NCBI RefSeq assembly: GCF_002944315.1
Contig: NZ_CP024314.1
Location: forward strand, 1,860,001 to 1,924,000
From: Rhizobium sp. NXC24
GTDB lineage: Bacteria; Pseudomonadota; Alphaproteobacteria; Rhizobiales; Rhizobiaceae
DNA length: 64,000 bases
Reading direction: 5' to 3'
Shown here: in pieces, positions 17,385-24,892 of the stretch
How the letters are laid out: every line of letters begins with the position of its first letter
Position numbering within the stretch: position 1 is the first letter of the stretch
The notes under the pieces: model-generated
Databases searched by the model: none
What the model was told of the DNA's origin: nothing
The model's input: the letters and a program-made list of their open reading frames with translations, nothing else
Position numbers and translations under genes: made by a program

Positions 17385-18604
17385 GGGTTGCGCTCCCGGA
17401 TCGCCTGGATGCGCGCGCGCGAGCGGTCGTATTCGCCCGCAAGGCCGTAGATTCCGCCCCACAGCTCTGCCATGCCGAAACGCAGCTCGTGGCCGCGAAA
17501 TCGTCTTGCGGCGCGAGCAAGCGCCTTCAACTGATCGTAGAACCACCAACAGACTAGGGCGCGATGCTGCGCGCGCATTTCATCGTCGGTGCGATAGCTT
17601 TTGACGAGAAATGCCATCATGCCGAGGCCCCACGTCCAGTATTGTCGCCTGAGCTGCGGAATGGTTTCGCGATGCTCGTGATAGACTGCGTATTGCGGCT
17701 CATAGATCATGGGGCGGCCCGAACGCAGCACGCGGTAAAAAATGTCGAGATCGCCGCCGCCAGGCAGCGGCGCTCCCGTATCAAGCGCTTCATCGAAGCT
17801 GCCAAGCTGGATCAGCAGCGCGCGATTGAAGGCCATATTGCAGCCGGCACCGAGAGTGCCGGACCCGACGGGATGGAGTGGATTGTCGAAACGGGTTCTG
17901 TGAAACTCCCTTCGAGCAAAACCGCGGCCAAACCCTCCTCGTCGTTCGAAAAAGATCTGCGCCTCGGTGTCGAGGCGATATGGGAGCACCAGGCCTGTGA
18001 AACCACCGACGCCAGGATTCTCACGACAGGCCTTGGCAAGACCTGCGAGCCAGTTGCGGTCCACCACGACGTCGTCATCCAGATAGGCGATGATATCGCC
18101 GCTGGCCGCATGAAGGGCCGCGTTACGGGCAAAATCCAGTCCCGCCTTCGGTTCGAAAACATAACGGATATCCCTGAAACCCGCGACGGCCTCGCGTGTA
18201 GCCGCATCCACCGAAGCATTGTCGACCACGACGATTTCGACGAATTGGAAGGAATGGTCGCCTCGAACCCGATCGAGCGAGCCTAGCAGCCGGGAAAGAC
18301 GCTGCGCGCGATCCTTGGTACAGATCGCAATGCTGAGGCTCGGCAGCGCCGCTTCCTCCACCGGCTGCCGTTCTCTCAGCTCCTCTTCCAGCTTTGCAAC
18401 GACGATGCGCCCGGCAAAGCGCTCGTCGGCAAGCGCTTTCAGCCTTTCGACCGTCATCACCGATCCGGCCGATAGTTCGATCATTTCGAACCCAATCAAT
18501 CGTCCCTGCCATCGGGCGATGAGGCCGACCCCGTTCTGCTCGGTCGAGAGCTCGATCGGCGCCAAGGGTTCCGACAGTTCGATGTCAGTAAGCTTGTAGC
18601 TCAT
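17381..18604 (-). CDS. GT2 glycosyltransferase with N-terminal extension
   Basis: The 407-residue protein has an 85-residue N-terminal region (TDIELSEPLAPIELS and RLIGFEMIELSAG) followed by a GT2 domain. The domain shows LSIAICTKDRAQRLSRLL, EIVVVDNASVD, GLDFARNAALHAASG and the DDD motif in IIAYLDDDVVVDRNW. GAGCNMAFNRALLIQLGSFDE follows near 265. Both ends overlap neighbouring genes by four bases. The pairing of similar N-terminal extensions with GT2 domains in two adjacent genes suggests duplication within the cluster. Donor and acceptor are unknown. Confidence 0.82.
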   Translation of the reverse strand: MSYKLTDIELSEPLAPIELSTEQNGVGLIARWQGRLIGFEMIELSAGSVMTVERLKALADERFAGRIVVAKLEEELRERQPVEEAALPSLSIAICTKDRAQRLSRLLGSLDRVRGDHSFQFVEIVVVDNASVDAATREAVAGFRDIRYVFEPKAGLDFARNAALHAASGDIIAYLDDDVVVDRNWLAGLAKACRENPGVGGFTGLVLPYRLDTEAQIFFERRGGFGRGFARREFHRTRFDNPLHPVGSGTLGAGCNMAFNRALLIQLGSFDEALDTGAPLPGGGDLDIFYRVLRSGRPMIYEPQYAVYHEHRETIPQLRRQYWTWGLGMMAFLVKSYRTDDEMRAQHRALVCWWFYDQLKALARAARRFRGHELRFGMAELWGGIYGLAGEYDRSRARIQAIRERNP

Positions 18605-20409
18605 CGATTAATTTCCATTGTGGCGGCACGGCCATGTTGAAACTCGTGGAGCCGGGAAAAATGGCCGCCTCGTTTGAAGAGCTCTGCCGGCGAGCCAGTC
18701 TCGATTACGCGACCCTTCGACATCACGATGATCTGGTCGGCGGCCTGAATGGTCGAAAGCCGGTGAGCGATCACGACAACGGTGCGGTTATGCGAGTATT
18801 CATCGAGGGCGAGCTGAAACGCCTGTTCGGTCTCGACATCGAGCGCGTTCGTGGCCTCGTCCAGCAGCAGAATATCGGGATTGCGAAGCATTGTCCGGGC
18901 GAGCGCGATGCGCTGCCTTTGTCCACCCGACAGACGCATCCCCTGGTCGCCGATGCGCGTCTCGTAACCGTCCGGAAGCAATCGGATGAAATCGTCCGCC
19001 TTGGCGATCTCGGCCGCCTTGCGTATCTCCGCCCTGCCGGCCTCAAGGTCGCCATAGGCAATATTGGCCGCGATCGTGTCGTTGAAGAGATGGACTTCCT
19101 GCGACATGAGCGACAGGCGCCTTCGCCAACTGCGGAGTTCGAATTCTGGAAGGCGCACCCCATCTGCGACGACCTCACCGGACGTGGGATCCATGAAACG
19201 AAAAAGCAGAGCCATGACCGTCGATTTGCCTGCACCCGACTCTCCGACGATCGCCGTGGTTTTGCCTGCGGGAACGCTGAAGGAGATGCCCTGCAGGGCC
19301 AGCGGCTGGTCGGGATCGTAGCGGAAGGAGACGTTCCGGAACTCGACGGCCTTGTTGAGCGCTGCTGCCGGTAGAAGCCCGTGGGCGAGAAAGGGTTTCT
19401 CCGTCCTGCGCAGAAAATCGTCGACGTCGTCGATGCTGCCGGCAAGACCATCCAATGCGATCTTCGACTGCAACAATTCCCGGGTCGGACCTTGAAGACG
19501 GTAGAGCAGCGAGAGAAAGGCGGCCAAGGCGGCAATGCCGACGTCTGTCGACTGAGCTATAAGAACGAGCGCGCCGATCAGCATCGTGATCGATATTTCC
19601 GAGACCGGTGCAGGAGTAGCCCATAGCATGTCGAGTTTCAGGAGACGTCGCCGCACCGTGTCTGACGTCTGCAGGAAGCGATTGCGTTCATAGTCTTCCT
19701 GGGCGAAAGCGCGGATCAATTGCAGCGCGTTGATGCTTTCCCACATCCTGAGGCCGAACTGCTTGTTCTCTTCGACAACGGCCTTGCCGGTCTCGTCGGC
19801 GCGGCGCGTCGCCAGGCGAATGGCCATCGCGCCGAAAAGCAGAAACATCATCGAGAAAAACGTCAGCCGGACGGAAATCAGGAGCATCAGCAGAACAAAA
19901 ACGACGAACGTGCAGAAACAGATCATCAATCGATAGGCAAGGCTCAGCCCCTGGCTGACCTTCCAGGTGTTGTTGGCAATCGTCGTGATGATGTCCGAAC
20001 GCTTGTTCTCGACCCTGTAGTCGATGCACGAGCTTATTGTCTGATCGAAGACCTTCGCCCGCAATTGATGTGCGACCAGACCGTCCACATACCGGGTCAC
20101 CCAGGTGTTGATGAAATGGACCACATTTTTGAGGAGAATGGTGACGCACAGAACTGCGACCAGGAACGCCGTCAAATGGTGTTCGGGAATGGACGCCAGC
20201 AGTTGGCCGAAAATCGCCTGCCATCTGCCCGGCTGCGGCGCCAAAGCGCCGAGGCTCTGAATGAGAGGAATGAAAAGGAAAAGACCGGCACCCTCGAGGA
20301 CCGCCGCGGCCAGCCCGAGCCCCACGATGGTCGGCCCAGCCCAGGCAGGTGCCGCTGCCAGACGGAAAAGCCGTCGCAAGCTCGTGAAGAATGGCGCGAC
20401 GACCATCAT
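18601..20409 (-). CDS. ABC exporter, membrane and ATPase domains in one chain
   Basis: This 602-residue half-transporter has six predicted helices in the first 330 residues. The ATPase domain has Walker A VGESGAGKSTVMALL near 385, Q-loop SLMSQEVHLFND, signature LSGGQRQRIALART near 490, Walker B DILLLDEATNALD and the switch His in VVIAHRLST. The type resembles MsbA/PglK flippases. In a cluster with four glycosyltransferases and no Wzx, Wzy or polymerase gene, it is the obvious candidate to flip a lipid-linked oligosaccharide across the inner membrane. It would act as a homodimer. Overlaps of four bases on both sides show tight coupling with the transferases. Confidence 0.85.
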   Translation of the reverse strand: MMVVAPFFTSLRRLFRLAAAPAWAGPTIVGLGLAAAVLEGAGLFLFIPLIQSLGALAPQPGRWQAIFGQLLASIPEHHLTAFLVAVLCVTILLKNVVHFINTWVTRYVDGLVAHQLRAKVFDQTISSCIDYRVENKRSDIITTIANNTWKVSQGLSLAYRLMICFCTFVVFVLLMLLISVRLTFFSMMFLLFGAMAIRLATRRADETGKAVVEENKQFGLRMWESINALQLIRAFAQEDYERNRFLQTSDTVRRRLLKLDMLWATPAPVSEISITMLIGALVLIAQSTDVGIAALAAFLSLLYRLQGPTRELLQSKIALDGLAGSIDDVDDFLRRTEKPFLAHGLLPAAALNKAVEFRNVSFRYDPDQPLALQGISFSVPAGKTTAIVGESGAGKSTVMALLFRFMDPTSGEVVADGVRLPEFELRSWRRRLSLMSQEVHLFNDTIAANIAYGDLEAGRAEIRKAAEIAKADDFIRLLPDGYETRIGDQGMRLSGGQRQRIALARTMLRNPDILLLDEATNALDVETEQAFQLALDEYSHNRTVVVIAHRLSTIQAADQIIVMSKGRVIETGSPAELFKRGGHFSRLHEFQHGRAATMEINR

Positions 20410-21410
20410 CGGATCGTTTCCATATAGAGAGGGCGAAACTTCCCGTTCTGGCTTCGCAAGCGCTTCAGCCGAGCCTTGATCCAGTGGGGAACCAGCCTAG
20501 CTCGACAATACACATTCAGCATGTTCGGCATGCTCGAAATCGCCAGGCGTGGTTCTAACACCAAGAATCTCTTCAACAGATCACAGCCATCGAAAAATCG
20601 CCCGCCGACGAACCCCCTCACTGCGAGCCAATGGATCATGTCGGCCAGATGAGCGTCTAGGTCGGTGCCATACCCAGGATATTTCTCGCGAAATTCATCC
20701 AAAACGATTTCGCACGAACGAAGCATCTGCATGACATCGCTCGACATATTCGTGTTAGTCATCCGGTAGCCCACAAGATGTTGCGGCACCACGCGAAATT
20801 CGTAATTCTCCGCAACTCTGAGGCACATCAGCAGGTCCTCGCAGCCTTGAGCCTTGCGCGCCCTTAGCGAGGGGTCGAACCCGCCTGCCTTTTCGAACGC
20901 GGAACGACGCATGAGCATCGAGCTGCCATTGCCGACGAAATTCTTTCTGCACATGCGCTGGAGTACATCTCCTTCGGCGGTCGGCCGATTGTAGAGCGAG
21001 AACACGCGGCTATCCTCGTCGATAAGCGCAAACCAGCAATAGGCCAATCCGGCCGACGAGCCGCCCTTCTCAAGCGCCTCCCGCTGAAGCGCGATCTTCG
21101 ACGGCGCCCATAGATCGTCCGCATCGACAAAGGCCAGAAACTCTGCGTCGGTCGCAGCCGCACCATTGTTGCGTGCTGCCGCGACGCCGCTGTTGGACTG
21201 ATGGATGATCCGGATCCGCCGATCCTGCTTCGCATAAGCGGCCGCGATCGACGCCGACCTATCCGACGAACCGTCATCGACAATGATGATATCCAGCGCC
21301 TCATGGGTCTGCCGACAGATACTGGCCAAGGTCGCGCCGATCGTTCGTTCGGCATTGAACATTGGCACTACCACCGCAACGGTGGCACTTCGCTCACTTG
21401 CCACAATCAA
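20406..21410 (-). CDS. GT2 glycosyltransferase, first gene of the minus-strand glycan operon
   Basis: A GT-A protein of about 334 residues: VAVVVPMFNAERTIGATL, IIIVDDGSSDRS, GVAAARNNGAA and the DxD motif in FVDADDLWAPSK. NGSSMLMRRSAFEKAGGFD follows near 180. The start is uncertain: a TTG at 21410 has AGGGG five bases upstream and a GTG at 21404 is equally possible; a TTG at 21470 is less likely because it lies within the leader micro-ORF. The gene overlaps the end of that micro-ORF. It should start the glycan from a lipid carrier or extend it; no priming transferase is seen. Confidence 0.78.
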   Translation of the reverse strand: MIVASERSATVAVVVPMFNAERTIGATLASICRQTHEALDIIIVDDGSSDRSASIAAAYAKQDRRIRIIHQSNSGVAAARNNGAAATDAEFLAFVDADDLWAPSKIALQREALEKGGSSAGLAYCWFALIDEDSRVFSLYNRPTAEGDVLQRMCRKNFVGNGSSMLMRRSAFEKAGGFDPSLRARKAQGCEDLLMCLRVAENYEFRVVPQHLVGYRMTNTNMSSDVMQMLRSCEIVLDEFREKYPGYGTDLDAHLADMIHWLAVRGFVGGRFFDGCDLLKRFLVLEPRLAISSMPNMLNVYCRARLVPHWIKARLKRLRSQNGKFRPLYMETIR

Positions 21411-21510
21411 TGCTGCCCCTGACAACGGTGTCGGCAAACCCAGTGACGCCGCCGACGGAACCTGTAGCAAGCACCGGGGCGAGGACGCCGTTTTTGAGGA
21501 CGCCGTTCAT
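21394..21510 (-). CDS. Leader micro-ORF of 38 residues upstream of the GT2 gene
   Basis: The start MNGVLKNGVLAPVLAT follows GGAGAAG and matches the left micro-ORF (MNDVLKNSIVALVLAM) at 12069, including the shared VLKN and the later S-x-GG. It continues to VRGSIDCGK and stops 14 bases inside the GT2 gene (if that starts at 21410), so translation could be coupled. The central part is hydrophobic. No homologous function is known to me. Confidence 0.4.
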   Translation of the reverse strand: MNGVLKNGVLAPVLATGSVGGVTGFADTVVRGSIDCGK

Positions 21511-21656
21511 GTTCATCCAGCTTCTCCATGCCTGACGAAGGCGGTGGGATACCCCCGCCGCTTCCATCGCCGGAAAAAGCTGGCGCAGCACCAGGCATAA
21601 TCTATGGCATTCGGACTAAAGATTTTCGACTTCAGACATAAGTCCTATAAGGAACC
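21443..21656 (-). promoter_or_regulatory. Right copy of the twin promoter-leader module
   Basis: The reverse complement of these 214 bases aligns along its length with 11923-12139. The best blocks are around GCCATAGATTAT, the CGGCGATGGAAGCGGCGGG segment and GGAGAAG..GAACATGAAC. The left GGACC/GGTCC pair becomes GGACT/AGTCC here, and the inner hairpin arms also differ while staying complementary. It reads into the six-gene glycosyltransferase/exporter operon and overlaps the last 12 bases of the GlxA-type regulator gene. Confidence 0.7.
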
Positions 21657-22655
21657 AAGACCTTGGTCTGAGGAAAAACGAATATCTGCCATCGATTTCC
21701 GACGCTCTTCGCTGGGGCTATGTCCGAACAGGCGACGGTAGGCGCTGCCGAGGTGCGATGCCGACACGAAACCACAGCGAAGGGCAATTGCCGCAATGGT
21801 CTCGGAACTCTCTTTGACCAGCCGGCGAGCCTCGTTCAGCCGAATATTGAGATAGAAGCGCTGCGGCGTCATTTCGAAGTGCTGATGCCACAAGCGCTCC
21901 AACTGCCGACCGGAAAGGTTGCTTCTTTTCGCGATGTCATTGATCGGAACGATATATTCGACGTTCTGCTCCATGATGTCGATCGCGGCTGCAAGGCGGG
22001 CGTCGTGTATATCGTAGCGCCATTGGATCGCCATCCTCTGTTGCTCTTCCGGCCCTCTGATACGGGTGTGCAGAAACTGCTCGGCCGTGTCGGCGGCGAG
22101 CTGAGCTCCGTGGTCACCCGATATCTGAGCTAGCATCAGATCGATTGCGGCGGTACCGCCCGCGCAGGTCCAGCGGTTCCCGTCCCGGACATAAAGCTCG
22201 CGGGTGACTTCGATGTCTGGAAACTCTTCGGCAAACTGCGGAAGGGATTCCCAATGAAGGGTACACCGCTTGCCGGTCAGCAACCCTGCCCGCGCAAGTA
22301 TGAATGTGCCCGTACTCAACGCGCCGATGGGCATCCCATTTACCGCAAGTTTCCGCAGGAATTGCAGGATCGGTTTTGGTCGCTTGCTTTCGATATCGAG
22401 GCTGGCAACAACGAACAATCTATCGAGCTGCGGGGTCTCGCTGATCGAGATAGTGCGCGTTTCAAAGCCGCTGCTCGACGTAACTATACCGCCTTCCTCC
22501 GAGAGGAGGCACCAGTCATATAGCTTGCGGCTGGCTAACCTGTTCGCTGCGCGGAGTGGTTCGCTCGCCGATGCGAGCGCCATCATGGAAAACTGCGGAA
22601 GAAGTAGCAATCCGACGCGTATCGGACGTCCTTCATCGATACCCTGCTGCATCAT
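21645..22655 (-). CDS. GlxA-family transcriptional regulator (DJ-1/PfpI + AraC)
   Basis: The 336-residue protein has an N-terminal DJ-1/PfpI-like domain (VGLLLLPQFSMMALASASEPL, GALSTGTFILARAGLLTGK) and a C-terminal AraC DNA-binding domain from about 225. That domain carries two helix-turn-helix units (IAKRSNLSGRQLERLWHQHF and IAAIALRCGFVSASHLGSAY). This architecture is shared with GbdR/CdhR-type activators of betaine and carnitine catabolism. It lies 40 bases downstream of the fused hydrolase gene on the same strand, so that gene is a likely target. Its 3' end touches the right leader module of the glycan cluster, but control of that cluster is only a possibility. Confidence 0.82.
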   Translation of the reverse strand: MMQQGIDEGRPIRVGLLLLPQFSMMALASASEPLRAANRLASRKLYDWCLLSEEGGIVTSSSGFETRTISISETPQLDRLFVVASLDIESKRPKPILQFLRKLAVNGMPIGALSTGTFILARAGLLTGKRCTLHWESLPQFAEEFPDIEVTRELYVRDGNRWTCAGGTAAIDLMLAQISGDHGAQLAADTAEQFLHTRIRGPEEQQRMAIQWRYDIHDARLAAAIDIMEQNVEYIVPINDIAKRSNLSGRQLERLWHQHFEMTPQRFYLNIRLNEARRLVKESSETIAAIALRCGFVSASHLGSAYRRLFGHSPSEERRKSMADIRFSSDQGLGSL

Positions 22656-22695
22656 TCCCGCCGGACGCCTTCCCCCCCCGTCAATTCATCCAGTG

Positions 22696-24615
22696 TCAGG
22701 CAGAACGGATCGCCCGGTCAATGTCCTTGATGAGCTGGTGGAAGATGGGATTGTCGGTCTGGTTCTGCTGGCCGTGCATCATGCCCTCGATGATAAGCGG
22801 CTCGTCACCTGCGCGGCCGGGATAGAGCTTATGTAGGCGGATCGACTCTTCAGGCATGTGTAGAGTGTTCTGAGCGCCATGCACAATGAGTGCCGGCGGA
22901 AAGCCGCTGGCGCCATTGAGGCTCTTCTCAGGGTCGAAGCCTACATACTTTTTATAGGACTTCGCCGTCACATGACTGCAACCCGGCCAACGGTAGACGC
23001 CGCCAATCTCGGTGTATCCGCCGAGCTGGCGATCGACATATTCCTGCGTGTCGGTATCGAGCGGGTAATAGCCGAGTTTGGTCGCCTCGGTTCCGGTGTC
23101 GAACGGCGGGATCGCCGCATCGTCCGCCAGCCTCTTGATCGCAGCGTCCGCACCCGACTTGTCCGCCCGAAGATTCTGAAGGGCCGCAATGCTGGTGTAG
23201 TTCATCGGCACCCAAAACGCGATCTGCTCCTTGCCCTGCTTGGCCAGTTCAACGACTGCCGCAAGGCTGACGACCGAACCCATCGCCCAGGACGCGACGA
23301 CGGGCATTGAACCGAACTTTTCCCTCGCCCACCGCACGGCAGCCAGGACCTCGGCCGTCTGATCGACAAGGCTGACATTCGTTACGGTGATACCGTCTTT
23401 CTGCGCAGTGTTCCGCACATCCCTGTTGGTGAAGAACCCCGCGACATCGTAGGTCATCACCCGATAGCCGCGCTCGGCCAAGGCCCGGCCAAAAAGCTGG
23501 CCATACATCGAAACGCCGCCCGTAAAACCGGAGTTGAAAACCACCGGCGGCAGGCTTCTGTCCGGCGAGGCCGGCTGGAACACGGTGCCCGCCAGATTGA
23601 TCGTCGCGTCATCGTACGCAACGGGGAACGTGATGTCTTCGACGATGATGTCCGTCATGGTTTCACTTTCTTCTGGACAAGGGAAAAGGTCGTTCGCCGC
23701 AGCGTTCAGCAGCCGAAGGACAGGTATGTCAGTGGCGGCACTCACCGCCGAAGCGAGCGTCTCCGAGAATTTAAGCGCCGACACAGAATCGAAGTGGCTT
23801 GTAAAACTGTGGCCTTGGCTGCCCGCCCCAACGTGCGGAGCGTCGCTGGCCGAGAGCAGAACGCGGTTCGCTCCGACGGTCGCGATGATTGCCGACACGA
23901 AAGGGACGACATCATCGATGTCGGTCGAAGTTCGGTATCCAGGCCCCTTGAACCACACGTTTCCTCTGCGCTTGGCCTCCTCAAGCAAGGCGCGATAGCT
24001 GGGCTCATCAGCACCGCGCTCGGCATGACATGAGCCGAGGTGATCGATGACGACGCAGATTGTCTCCGGCATTTGGCGCAGCACTCGCAGGTTCGTCTCC
24101 GCCTCTTTGGCGTAGATGTGGACGTGTTGTTGCACCCGGAGCCTGCCAATGAGCGCGACCCAATCATCGCTGCGATAGGCGCGATCCGATATGCTTTCCG
24201 GCGGAGCATCGTGAAGAACGATCCTGATCCCGAAAACATCAGGATGGGATAGCCGTTCGATAGTAGCGTAGGCCGGGTCGGCCTTAATCGTTCCGACTAG
24301 CCGGACGTCTCCGTATCGTTCCGGCCACTTCGCCTTAAGCGCCGCCAGCTCATCGAACGACGCGAAGACATTAGACGAATCCGGCAAAATGCTGAGATGC
24401 ACGTTGTTCAGAAGTTTCGGGAAAATACCGGCGCACGCCAGGTCGGCAAGATAGTCGGATAGCGAATGGGGTGACGGCAGCGAATAAGGGAGCTGCCCCT
24501 CCACAGCCGCAAGATCAGAGGCTGTGAAGAAATGAACGTGCCCGTCGATGGATAGATTTTCTGTCACGACGATCTTTCTCGCCCTATTGGGAGCAAGATA
24601 TCGCGACAACACCAA
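22696..24615 (-). CDS. Fused amidohydrolase-2 and alpha/beta-hydrolase-like protein
   Basis: One open frame of 639 residues joins two normally separate proteins. Residues 20-315 resemble amidohydrolase family 2: a metal-binding HVH at 26-28, QHVHIYAKE, VVIDHLGSCH and a C-terminal ASDAPHVG Asp. From Met320 (ATG at 23658, preceded by AGAAGAAAG) an alpha/beta hydrolase fold begins with TFPVAYDDATINLAG. Its nucleophile elbow reads SWAMGS, with Ala where Ser is expected, and the acid position reads GAQNTLHMPEES. The initiation codon is TTG at 24615; a GTG at 24567 has a good AGAAAG site. It may be a true fusion, or two proteins made from one frame. The substrate is unknown. Confidence 0.7.
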   Translation of the reverse strand: MVLSRYLAPNRARKIVVTENLSIDGHVHFFTASDLAAVEGQLPYSLPSPHSLSDYLADLACAGIFPKLLNNVHLSILPDSSNVFASFDELAALKAKWPERYGDVRLVGTIKADPAYATIERLSHPDVFGIRIVLHDAPPESISDRAYRSDDWVALIGRLRVQQHVHIYAKEAETNLRVLRQMPETICVVIDHLGSCHAERGADEPSYRALLEEAKRRGNVWFKGPGYRTSTDIDDVVPFVSAIIATVGANRVLLSASDAPHVGAGSQGHSFTSHFDSVSALKFSETLASAVSAATDIPVLRLLNAAANDLFPCPEESETMTDIIVEDITFPVAYDDATINLAGTVFQPASPDRSLPPVVFNSGFTGGVSMYGQLFGRALAERGYRVMTYDVAGFFTNRDVRNTAQKDGITVTNVSLVDQTAEVLAAVRWAREKFGSMPVVASWAMGSVVSLAAVVELAKQGKEQIAFWVPMNYTSIAALQNLRADKSGADAAIKRLADDAAIPPFDTGTEATKLGYYPLDTDTQEYVDRQLGGYTEIGGVYRWPGCSHVTAKSYKKYVGFDPEKSLNGASGFPPALIVHGAQNTLHMPEESIRLHKLYPGRAGDEPLIIEGMMHGQQNQTDNPIFHQLIKDIDRAIRSA

Positions 24616-24892
24616 GGTGATGCCCTGACTACCCGACAGCTTATATCAAAACTTCGCCATTGGTGTTTGCTCGTCGACACATGTCAAATGCGAGCGCTTC
24701 AATGAAGAGGCGCAAATTGTCAGATCGGTGCCCACAAAAATCGATCTAAATCCGCCCTGCCGGAATCTGTGGTCGGGACTTGTAAAACCCACATTCAGAT
24801 AGAACGCGTTCGTTTAGTTGCCAAAAGACCATAATTGTTCCACGAACATCGCACATTAAAGACTCAAACGATGTGAATTGGATCGAAGCTTG

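Noticed and set aside
21645..22655. Idea that the GlxA-type protein is CuxR, the cyclic-di-GMP-dependent activator
   Set aside because: Its N-terminal half looks like the DJ-1/PfpI domain of betaine/carnitine-type regulators, and I could not see the Arg-rich cyclic-di-GMP motif. Its neighbour hydrolase is the more likely target.
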